The notes under the pieces were generated by a model. That model saw only the letters and a list, made by a program, of their open reading frames with translations. It did not search any database and was not told the DNA's origin. The translations under genes and the position numbers were made by a program. From the NCBI GenBank assembly GCA_963668435.2, contig CAXXSC010000001.1:248001-312000 (forward strand): a stretch of 64,000 bases of DNA, read 5' to 3'. This document shows, one piece after another, positions 50,154 to 58,833 of this stretch; position 1 is the stretch's first letter; each line of letters begins with the position of its first letter. The DNA comes from G963668435 sp963668435. GTDB lineage: Bacteria; Latescibacterota; Latescibacteria; Latescibacterales; Latescibacteraceae.

Positions 50154-52466
50154 TTATTTTATCAATAACATCGATTTTGTTTTCGACGTTGTTGAAGTAG
50201 ATATACGGTATACATAGACGCCGCTTGAAACATTATCAAGGTTGACTATCAATTCGTGGGGGCCGGGTGTCAGAATATTATTTGAAACTGTAGAGACTTT
50301 CTGGCCGTTCATCGAATATATATCCAGTGTTACACGGTCCGGCAGCGCCAAAATAAACGGTATTGTGGTCACGGCATTGAACGGGTTCGGATAATTCTGT
50401 TCAAGAGCGATAGATGTAACCAGTTGATCGCTTTCCTTGATATAATACTGGAACGTGTCATTGATTTTTCCCGGTGTTCCATAATATTTTGATGCTGCCC
50501 AGCTGGAAGGCAGGGCATTGTCCAGATCCGGATTGATCAGCGATAATGTCGAGCCGCTGCCGTCGGGGCCTTCGGGCCAGGGCATGTTATCGTCGTAATG
50601 CAGGGAATCAACGACAACACCGTTACTGTCAATAAGGCATATAAACTCACCGGCGCCGCTCAGGCCGAAATCCATTTCCCCGGTGCAGGGTGTAACCTCA
50701 GGGAATATATTTGCAAAGAGAGCCCGGTCGGCACAGATAACTCCATATTCTCCCGCCGCGAGTGTATAGGCAAAGGGAAACACAAAGCCATGTGCGGTAT
50801 TGCTGTCACGAAAAATCCAACCTGACATGTCGATAGGGTAATCATTGGGATTGTAAAGTTCCAGCCAATCACCGGGATCATTGGTGTCTAGGGAATTGTA
50901 ATTGATTTCGTTTAAAACAATCTGCTCGGTTTCCCTATAAAAAGGAAATACGCCTATGTCTGTCCGGGACGCGTCATCATCGGGCTGATACTGCGGATTA
51001 CCGGCGTCGATGGCAGGTGAATCCGCCCTGAGCGTGTAATTCCTGTCCTCGATGGATACGAATTGCGCATCCCCTTCAATATTGCCTGTTCCGGGGATAT
51101 TTCCCGAATCCGACAGAGAATAAGAGACTTCAATTTTGGAGTCGTTGTCATATTTTATTACGGTATTATGGCAGCGCGAAAAAATCGTATTGCTGACGAC
51201 AGCGGTTCCGCCAAGCTTTACCGGATCACCCTTTATATAAGCGTAGATTCCGATTTCCGTGTCATCGATTGTAGTATGATCGATCAGCGCATTCGATGAA
51301 TCTTTCACCGCGACAGCGATGTCGGTGTTGACAAACAGGTTGTGTGTTATGGTGACATTTTCCGCGGCGCCCCCGATGGAGACTCCCTTGTCGGCAATGT
51401 CCAGGAACACGTTGCCGCTTATATTGACCGTCGTTTCGAATATGTCGATTCCGTCATCATGGCCGTTAACGAAATAGCAGCCGCTGACTTGTACCGGCTC
51501 GTCACTGCCCGGATATATTTCAGCGAAATACAGCAGATCGTTATCGTCATCCACCCTGGACTCATCCTCGCTTGGAATATCGGTGAAATACGTGTTGGTA
51601 ACAGCCCCACGGCACAATTTAAATTCGGCGCCTGTATCGCAGCGTGACAGTAATGACGAGTCGATATCGATCACGCCGTTATATCCTCCAAGCGCTTTGC
51701 CGGTATTGTCGAAGAAGAAACCGTTGTCAACATCTAGACTGCCTGAATAGACTTTCAGGACCGGCTGGCTGTCGGAATGCCCGAAACTCTGCGAGCTGTC
51801 CGCGCCGCCCTGAACGAAAAAACAATATGCGAAGGAACCGGCTCCCTTTCGAATTTCGATGCCGCCCCAGTGTGAGTCGGCATTCGCGGCCATAAACGTT
51901 ATGGGAAAGTCCTCTGTTCCTTCGGCAATAATTGTTCCGTTGACCATGACATTCGTTTTGCTTCCCAGAATGACCGCGGCTCCTTGTTCGATGATCAACT
52001 CGCCGCCCTCCCGAATGGTCAGGCTGCCGACAACACGATGTTCACTGGCGGCGGACCACACCTCCCGGGAGGAAATGGTACGGTTGACATGTCTTTGAAC
52101 CGGCAAAGATGTTGTGGCGGACACCGATGTGCGCCCTGAGTAGTTACCCAATACAAGGCTGAAATCGTTAGAGGCCTCAACAGATTTGAGCACACTACCC
52201 ACTCCGTTTTTTACCGCGACATCTGATGTGCCGAGATACGCGTAATCAGCATCCAGTCTGAATGATCCTGTCACAGTCGTGTCAATACCGCCCAGGCCGT
52301 TCATAACCCGGATAACGATGGGAAGAAACTCAGTTGATGATAAATGGTGCGGTGCAATGATTACCGTTTCGTTATTTTCCTGACCTGCAGAAAATGGCAC
52401 AGAGAGAGTGCAGGATAAACACAGAAGGAAAAGCACCAAGCACGCTTTTTTTATAATGCCTGTCAT
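50154..52466 (-). CDS. Secreted right-handed beta-helix / lamin-tail protein with sorting domain
   Basis: The 770-residue protein has a signal peptide (LFLLCLSCTLSVPFSAG), a beta-helix region (about 150-500, with blades such as GGIEIRKGAGSFAYCFF, VQVSGCYFVNGHDDGIDIF and NVTITHNLFVNTDIAVAVKDS), a lamin-tail domain (about 515-640, IVLNEINYNSLDTNDPGDW) and a C-terminal sorting domain starting NYPNPFNAVTTIPF. Its start overlaps the stop of the 1536-residue gene (ATGA). It closely parallels the C-terminal half of that protein, so the two share a module. No catalytic residues are recognised; adhesion or polysaccharide binding is possible. Confidence 0.87.
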   Translation of the reverse strand: MTGIIKKACLVLFLLCLSCTLSVPFSAGQENNETVIIAPHHLSSTEFLPIVIRVMNGLGGIDTTVTGSFRLDADYAYLGTSDVAVKNGVGSVLKSVEASNDFSLVLGNYSGRTSVSATTSLPVQRHVNRTISSREVWSAASEHRVVGSLTIREGGELIIEQGAAVILGSKTNVMVNGTIIAEGTEDFPITFMAANADSHWGGIEIRKGAGSFAYCFFVQGGADSSQSFGHSDSQPVLKVYSGSLDVDNGFFFDNTGKALGGYNGVIDIDSSLLSRCDTGAEFKLCRGAVTNTYFTDIPSEDESRVDDDNDLLYFAEIYPGSDEPVQVSGCYFVNGHDDGIDIFETTVNISGNVFLDIADKGVSIGGAAENVTITHNLFVNTDIAVAVKDSSNALIDHTTIDDTEIGIYAYIKGDPVKLGGTAVVSNTIFSRCHNTVIKYDNDSKIEVSYSLSDSGNIPGTGNIEGDAQFVSIEDRNYTLRADSPAIDAGNPQYQPDDDASRTDIGVFPFYRETEQIVLNEINYNSLDTNDPGDWLELYNPNDYPIDMSGWIFRDSNTAHGFVFPFAYTLAAGEYGVICADRALFANIFPEVTPCTGEMDFGLSGAGEFICLIDSNGVVVDSLHYDDNMPWPEGPDGSGSTLSLINPDLDNALPSSWAASKYYGTPGKINDTFQYYIKESDQLVTSIALEQNYPNPFNAVTTIPFILALPDRVTLDIYSMNGQKVSTVSNNILTPGPHELIVNLDNVSSGVYVYRISTSTTSKTKSMLLIK

Positions 52467-55400
52467 TTTATATGCACCATTTTTTTGCTCTTGTGAAGTG
52501 AGCCTGCCTCTATCCGATATATATAGACACCACTGGAAAGATGTGAGGCGTCGAACAATACAGAATGGTTTCCGGCCTCCTGATATTTGTTAACCAAACT
52601 CGAGACACGCTGCCCGTAGATATTGTACACATAGACTGTCACTTTCTGGCCGACAGTGAGGGTATAATCAATAACGGTTTCCGTTTTGAACGGATTCGGA
52701 TAATTCTGTTCAACCAGCAGGCGCTTTGGTGTTGTAATATCGGTTGGGTCATATGGTTGATAGACATCATTTATTTCTCCTGGTGTTCCAATGCCTTTCG
52801 AGGCTTTCCAGCTTTGCGGCTGAATATTATCACGCGCGGGATTGATAAGTGACAGGGAGTGACCGTCGCCGTCACACTCTTCCGGCCACGGTTCTTTGTC
52901 ATCATAAACAAGCGAATCCACAACGGCACCGCTGCTGTCGAGCAGCATGATCGTATCGCCTTGGCCGCTGAGCCCAAACGGCAATTCTCCGATTACGTTT
53001 TCTACATCGGGGAAAATACTGTTGAATGAAAGGCTGTTTCGGCAGAGAACAATATAGCTGTCCGCTTCCAGTATTGTGTCATCGGGGAACGTGAATCCAT
53101 TTTCTGCGTTTTCGTCTCTCAGCACCCAGCCCGAAAGATCAATCGGGATTGTATACGGATTGTACAGTTCCACCCAATCGTCGGAATTTATACTGTCCGA
53201 GGAATTGTAGTTGATCTCGTTGATAATCACTGCCGAGTTGTAAATCCGGTAATAAAAGGCTCCCATGTCGGCAACGGTATTGTCAGTATCCATTTCGCTC
53301 TCGGGATCACCGGTATCGATTGCCGGTGAGTTCTGTCTCAGGTGAAAATCACCCTCCCCGGGCATAAGAAACAGCGGATCCGCCGTTATATTGCCATTGC
53401 CGGGAAGCAGGGTGTTGTCGGAAAGAGAATATGTCACTAATATTGACGAGTGCTCATCGAAAGAAATGTCCTCATCGAGCGAGGCGGAGAAAATGGTGTT
53501 CCGTACTGTCACCGAAATATCGTTTTCCGTCTCATCACCTGCGCTGGCGGAAACCGCGATACTGTTTTCGTAGAACGTCTGGTGTTCTATGTTTATGTCC
53601 GGTGTTTTGTGAACAGCGATCCCTGTCGAGCAGTTACGCAGAAGATTGTACCTGAATCTGATGTTCCCGAAAGAATTGCTGATCGAAATACCGGCGCCAT
53701 AACACTCAAAGATTGTATTCCCCCGAATCGTTAGATCGGATGCGCCATTCATTATTTTAACACCGTCATGGTCCGACCCGTGAAGGGTATTTTCCGATAT
53801 TTCGCTTTCAATAGGCGATTCCATGCGAATCGAGGCCGTTCCGCCGCAATACATGAATTCACTGTTGCTGATTGTGCAGCTGGCATTTTCAGCCGCGAGA
53901 TGTCCTTCGCTGTCAGTTTCAGCGAACACGCAATTACTGACATATAGCGAGCCGCCATTGATCCCGATGCTCTTTCCACCACCGTCGAAACTTACTGTGT
54001 CGAGCATAACATCCGAGTAAACAGCTGACACAGCAGCCGGGAATTTTTCCGGATCACGGCCGCTTGTTGCGTTTTTGATCGAGCAGTGTGACAATGTTGC
54101 GGTCGCGTCCTCGAAACAGAGCGCCCCCCAGGAGCGGCCCGATGAGCTGACTCGAATATATACAGGATTTTCTTCGGTCCCGTTGATAGACAGTTCGCCA
54201 TTGCATATTATACTGGTGCCTTCAGAGAAAATGAGCTCTGTACCGGCCTCGACAGTCAGTGATGATTGCGGTGTGATCGTCACATCGCTTGAAATATTGA
54301 ATGGCGAATTGTCGGGTGTAAGGATAACATTGCCATTGATAATGACAGGAATGTCCGTGGCATTCTTAACTTCCATCCTGTTCCAGGAATTATAGCCTTC
54401 TATCCAGTTGTCGCCGTCACCCGCCATGACTTTCCAGTAATAGGTTCCGATCGGAAGCATTTCCGCAAACGTATAGGTGGTATCGGAGATATCCTCAATA
54501 TAATTGAGTTCTGACTCCAGGAATTCATCGGAGCTTGTGTAGACTATCTTGTAGCTGACAGGATCGCCGTCAGGATCTATCGACGGGTGCCAGGTCAGGG
54601 TGATGGCATCGGAAAACGGTTTCGCTGTCGGATCTGCCTTGAATGAGCGCGGCCAATGGGCAAACTGGTTTTTCAATATGTCATGACGTTCCTGTATATA
54701 GACATTTTTTCTCTTCAGATAATACAGCCATGCTTCCACATTGGCGAGTTTATCTGTTTCATCCTCCGCTACAGAGGTCCTGAGCGCGACACTCAGGCTG
54801 TCGATAATCGGGAACAAGCGGTTGCTGTTGAACAGCGTTTCGGCAAGCTCATCTACTTTCTGACGGATATCATAGAATATTTTCGGATCAAGCAGCGCCC
54901 GTTCGAGGAATGGATTGTCCGGCATTTTGACGTTTGAACTCTGCTGGTAAGGGAATGTGTTATCGTATATGCCGATTGTTTTATCCAAATCCCACGGCAG
55001 CATCATCCATTTGTTTGTGCCGTTTATGTCATGGTAAAGGTAATAGTTATGATAGTAGGTGCTTCTGTTTGATATCAGCATATTCATGGCAATGATGTTT
55101 ATCATTTTTTCATAATCGAATGTCTTGAGAACAAAGTCATAGTAGTCTTCATCAGACACAGTGTTCATGTCGTGATGCAACTGCACCAGGTCTGACCAGT
55201 CAGAATCGGTATTGGTCTTTTTCTCCCAGCACGTATAAATGTCATCATAGATGCTGAGGGTCGCCCCGTCATGTGTGGCCTTGTAAAGGTTGCCTTTACT
55301 GTCCATGTTACGGAGTGTCAGAAAATCCTCATCAACATTTTCAACATTCAGGTAGAGCCCAAGGAACTCGCCGTTCAGGTAAAGACGGGCATATTCCGTT

Positions 55401-57073
55401 GAAAAAACCGGCTGCCCTGATTCACGCATCAGATAGCTCGACAGAAACTGTTGAACGTAGGTGTTGTCGAGATATTCAGCATTGAAATTTATCGTTTCCC
55501 GACCATTTGCAAAAAGCGTCGAGGATTTCATTTTAAGGGATTTCTTTTCCAGCGATCGCGAATCGTCGCCCCTGATGCGGATACCGACATCGGGCCAGTG
55601 CTGGCCATTGTAGGAAAGCGTTGCCGGCATGTAGTCATTCAGCAGATAATTGTCATACAGATAGTCGAAATCAGCCGGATCGCAGGTAATGAAATAATTC
55701 GTGATGGATGAATCCGGTTTTTCGCCAATTACATACGTGCGTGTTGCGATTTCTCCGGGGAGCTTGTTGTCCTCGAAAGAGCGGGCATGCACGACAGTTG
55801 ATGTGTTGATGGAAAGCGGTGAAGAATAAACGGGGGAGGCTCGGCCGGGTTCGGTGCCATCGAGCGTATAATGGATTTCAGCCGTTGATGAGCCGGTGGC
55901 CATCGATATGACTATGCCGCTCTCGTAAAATCCCTCTTCTTTTGAGATAGAAACCGTACCGGCGTATCCATTGAACGCTTCGTCCGCATTTTCACTCCCG
56001 GGAGTGGTCGAGGCGAATAACACCCAGTTGTCAGCACCGTCCGGCTGACGCCCGAGAGTGAAGTCGACAGGAATACTATGTGTGTTTATCTCGTCGACCT
56101 TGTTGCCGAGCGGATCAAACAGTGATATTGTTTCGCCGAGTTTGTTGATTTTGAAATTTGTATGGAGGAATGGTATGGAAAAACTCAAAATGTCGGGTGT
56201 GCCGACCGGGTTTTCCGGCGGAACTTCCATTTCAAAGGTCAAAAAGGGGATAAGCGACATATCGGAGGATGTCAGGTGCGTGTTCTGCGCCTGAATGGCA
56301 AGAGTGTTCTCGCCGGGAACAAGGAGTGACGCAATATTCTCAATTTCAAAAAGTTCCGGTGAACCGCCGACAAACATTTGCGCCTCTATTGCCGTATCGG
56401 CCACCCCGTAATAGGGGATTGTCGATCCCGGGCTGCCGAGATTGGCCCGCGCGACCTCCTGCCCGTTGATAAATGCAATGAAGCCGTCGTCATAATCGAT
56501 ATGCAGAAAGCATCGTGTAATATTGGCAACATCATCGACAGTAAAATTTTTCCGGACATAAACCGAGACGACCTTTTTTGAAATGACAGTCTCGTCGTCG
56601 TTATCTCCAAAACCGAAACCGCTTGGCCCCTGCGCCCATGACTTATCATCGAATGAATTCTGCATCCAGTCCCACGGTGGTTCGGTCACTCCCTCAAAAT
56701 AGCGGAAAATATCTCCCTGGCGGATAACTGTTTCCCAGTGTTTGACCACCGGATTGCGGTCTTTTCCCGAGGCAAATACGATTTTATGCTGGCGGGGGTG
56801 AAGAGTCACGGCGGGAAAGACCCACTGGTACGGATTTTCGACAGTATCGGTCAGCCCGTATCCTGTCAAATCGATTGGCTTACTGCCCGGATTGTAAAGC
56901 TCTATCCAGTCAGCGGTTTCCATGTCTTCATCCTGAATCGTCCCGGAATTTGAAGACATGATTTCATTCAACAGGGGGGTAACTGTTTCCTGAGAATAAA
57001 CTTTGCCGCCTGCAAGGCCAATCAATACAAGTGTTAAAGAAAATAACAACGATAATCTTATGACAGTATTCAT
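52463..57073 (-). CDS. Giant secreted protein: lamin-tail, CotH, beta-helix, lamin-tail, sorting domain
   Basis: At 1536 residues it is the largest complete protein in the window. Order: signal peptide; lamin-tail domain (about 30-110, LLNEIMSSNSGTIQDED); chitobiase-like segment (IHYTLDGTEPGRAS, about 405); CotH domain (about 470-760, IRIRGDDSRSLEKKSLKMK, LYLNGEFLGLYLNVENVDEDF, KWMMLPWDLDKTIG); Fn3-like segment (about 800-880); beta-helix (about 890-1240); second lamin-tail domain (VIINEINYNSSDSINSDDW); sorting domain (NYPNPFKTETVIDY). It combines the modules that its two downstream neighbours carry separately. It is first in the operon and lies opposite the DUF4956-VTC operon. Confidence 0.9.
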   Translation of the reverse strand: MNTVIRLSLLFSLTLVLIGLAGGKVYSQETVTPLLNEIMSSNSGTIQDEDMETADWIELYNPGSKPIDLTGYGLTDTVENPYQWVFPAVTLHPRQHKIVFASGKDRNPVVKHWETVIRQGDIFRYFEGVTEPPWDWMQNSFDDKSWAQGPSGFGFGDNDDETVISKKVVSVYVRKNFTVDDVANITRCFLHIDYDDGFIAFINGQEVARANLGSPGSTIPYYGVADTAIEAQMFVGGSPELFEIENIASLLVPGENTLAIQAQNTHLTSSDMSLIPFLTFEMEVPPENPVGTPDILSFSIPFLHTNFKINKLGETISLFDPLGNKVDEINTHSIPVDFTLGRQPDGADNWVLFASTTPGSENADEAFNGYAGTVSISKEEGFYESGIVISMATGSSTAEIHYTLDGTEPGRASPVYSSPLSINTSTVVHARSFEDNKLPGEIATRTYVIGEKPDSSITNYFITCDPADFDYLYDNYLLNDYMPATLSYNGQHWPDVGIRIRGDDSRSLEKKSLKMKSSTLFANGRETINFNAEYLDNTYVQQFLSSYLMRESGQPVFSTEYARLYLNGEFLGLYLNVENVDEDFLTLRNMDSKGNLYKATHDGATLSIYDDIYTCWEKKTNTDSDWSDLVQLHHDMNTVSDEDYYDFVLKTFDYEKMINIIAMNMLISNRSTYYHNYYLYHDINGTNKWMMLPWDLDKTIGIYDNTFPYQQSSNVKMPDNPFLERALLDPKIFYDIRQKVDELAETLFNSNRLFPIIDSLSVALRTSVAEDETDKLANVEAWLYYLKRKNVYIQERHDILKNQFAHWPRSFKADPTAKPFSDAITLTWHPSIDPDGDPVSYKIVYTSSDEFLESELNYIEDISDTTYTFAEMLPIGTYYWKVMAGDGDNWIEGYNSWNRMEVKNATDIPVIINGNVILTPDNSPFNISSDVTITPQSSLTVEAGTELIFSEGTSIICNGELSINGTEENPVYIRVSSSGRSWGALCFEDATATLSHCSIKNATSGRDPEKFPAAVSAVYSDVMLDTVSFDGGGKSIGINGGSLYVSNCVFAETDSEGHLAAENASCTISNSEFMYCGGTASIRMESPIESEISENTLHGSDHDGVKIMNGASDLTIRGNTIFECYGAGISISNSFGNIRFRYNLLRNCSTGIAVHKTPDINIEHQTFYENSIAVSASAGDETENDISVTVRNTIFSASLDEDISFDEHSSILVTYSLSDNTLLPGNGNITADPLFLMPGEGDFHLRQNSPAIDTGDPESEMDTDNTVADMGAFYYRIYNSAVIINEINYNSSDSINSDDWVELYNPYTIPIDLSGWVLRDENAENGFTFPDDTILEADSYIVLCRNSLSFNSIFPDVENVIGELPFGLSGQGDTIMLLDSSGAVVDSLVYDDKEPWPEECDGDGHSLSLINPARDNIQPQSWKASKGIGTPGEINDVYQPYDPTDITTPKRLLVEQNYPNPFKTETVIDYTLTVGQKVTVYVYNIYGQRVSSLVNKYQEAGNHSVLFDASHLSSGVYIYRIEAGSLHKSKKMVHIK

Positions 57074-58149
57074 ATTATTCCGTTTGGTCCGACTGAAAAC
57101 ATAACAAAGCGGAACTGAGATACATAAAGTTGCTATTTCCAGACAGTTAAACCTGTTTCGTTTTCAGTGTGGTATTTCGAAGTATGCGGCGAAGTAACAT
57201 TCTTTGCCATTAACAGCCGTTTTGCGAAATTCACGTTAGCACATGCGAAGATTTTCAGCCATATTATTCGAATTCCGCCATGCGCCCCGATATTCACTAG
57301 ATTAAATATAAAGTTCTTGTGTTTAAATAGCGAAAGTTTTTTTGCATGCCGCCTTTTCGTAAAAAGCCCAATCTGCAAGTTTTCATCAATGCCGGAAATC
57401 TCTTTTATTCATCCGTGTTTTTCCCATTGAATAATAAATCCGTGTTAAAACTTCATAAGGATAATGGCTAATATATAACGAGTCTGGACAGCTTGTATGT
57501 TAAGATTTGTATCCTGAATGGACAGGATGCCGAAATGTGTTGGATATGGTCGGGCAATTATGTTATAAAGATAATAAGAATAACGTGTTTGTCGAATGAT
57601 GGTAAAGATATAATCACAGTCTTGGGCGTAAAGCTTGAATTACACATAATTAATTAACACGAATAAAATATTGCTTGCAGGTCATTCATAGACGGGTTAT
57701 TATTTTAGTTTGAATTGCAAGACCTTTGTTGCCTTTCTGTTTGGTGGCGAGGGGCTCGGTGAAAGACATGCTATTATCGGGCTATAATTATAAAATACAG
57801 GTATTTCTGACGATATAAAATGTTCAGATAAGACCTTTGGTCTGTGACCTGCTTGGTCTTTAATTAAGTTTTTCTTGCTCTGAGATGCTGTTCTGTGTTA
57901 GTTTGAGTTTTAGTTGGATCAATCTATTTGTTTCTCGTGACGGTGGAAATCTCAGATGGGCAATGAAAATTGATATGGCGTAAGTCCAGTATGTTATTGT
58001 TATATACGCTTTTTGTTTGTTTTGTTAAGGTTGCGAAAACATGAAGGTGACGGGTCAAGTACCGCTCTAAGTTTTTTTATAATTCATCATATCTTCAGCT
58101 TTTTTATACATATTGACACTTTTGATGATACATCATAAAAGGATATACC
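57074..58149. other. 1.1-kb AT-rich divergent intergenic region
   Basis: No convincing gene is present on either strand; the few short frames lack ribosome binding sites and family resemblance. It must hold promoters for both the CotH operon (leftward) and the DUF4956-VTC operon (rightward). TTGACA at 58113-58118 would start transcription only a few bases before the ATG, so the true rightward promoter is probably further upstream. I recognised no riboswitch aptamer. The length for a bacterial divergent promoter region is unusual. Confidence 0.55.
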
Positions 58150-58827
58150 ATGCAGACTTTATTGAACTATGGTTTTGAGCAAATCGAATGGCAGATTTCA
58201 CTCTTGTCCTTTCTGTTGGCCTTCGTGCTTTCCAGTGTGATAGCCGTGATGTACGAGCGAACGTTTCAGGGACTTTCCTATTCCCGTGGCCTGGTGCAGA
58301 GTATGATCCTCGGAAGCATTGTATCATGTCTTTTGATGATCGCTATAGGTGATAACATCGCACGCGGTATCGGTATTGTCGGTTCGCTTGCCATTATCCG
58401 TTTCCGGACAAACCTCCGGGATCCCCGCGACCTGATATTTCTCTTCGCTTCTCTCGGGATCGGTGTCGCCTCGGGTGTCCAGAGTTATGCAACGGCAATC
58501 ATCGGCGCCCTTGTATTTTCGATGGTTGTCTTCGCGTTATATATATCTCCTTTCGGTACACGCCGCAAACACGACGGCCTTGTTCGTTTTCAGATACCCA
58601 CCGGTATTGGGGCTGCAAATGCTGTTGCCTCCATCCTTAAAAAATATACAAGAAGCTTTGTTCTTGTTACCATGCGGAATGTCGCTCAGGGGGAAATGGT
58701 CGACTATGCGTATCAGGTCAAATTATCAGGTCCTATAGCCAATCAGGCATTGATCCAGCAGCTTGAGTCAGTTGAAGGCATTCGCGGGATATCTTATATG
58801 AATCAGGATGCTACGGTGGAGGTATAA
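58150..58827 (+). CDS. DUF4956-family membrane protein
   Basis: The 225-residue protein has four hydrophobic segments in the first 140 residues (WQISLLSFLLAFVLSSVIAVM, GLVQSMILGSIVSCLLMIAIG, GIGVASGVQSYATAIIGALVF and the next) around a conserved loop (GIVGSLAIIRFRTNLRDPRDLIFLF). A C-terminal cytoplasmic domain of about 85 residues has ACT-like character (VLVTMRNVAQGEMVDYAYQVKLSG). DUF4956 proteins commonly lie next to VTC polyphosphate polymerases and CotH proteins. A ribosome binding site (AAAGGAT) precedes ATG 58150. It is first in an operon with an adaptor, a TolC-like protein and a VTC protein. Its job may be the membrane component of that system. Confidence 0.9.
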   Translation: MQTLLNYGFEQIEWQISLLSFLLAFVLSSVIAVMYERTFQGLSYSRGLVQSMILGSIVSCLLMIAIGDNIARGIGIVGSLAIIRFRTNLRDPRDLIFLFASLGIGVASGVQSYATAIIGALVFSMVVFALYISPFGTRRKHDGLVRFQIPTGIGAANAVASILKKYTRSFVLVTMRNVAQGEMVDYAYQVKLSGPIANQALIQQLESVEGIRGISYMNQDATVEV

Positions 58828-58833
58828 CAGAGA

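Noticed and set aside
57133..57430. Two overlapping frames of 81 and 87 codons in the CotH-VTC gap
   Set aside because: They overlap each other on opposite strands in AT-rich DNA and lack supporting signals.
58113..58147. TTGACA with a TAAAAG 17 bases downstream before the DUF4956 gene
   Set aside because: Transcription would begin a few bases before the ATG and leave out the ribosome binding site, so it is unlikely to be the working promoter.
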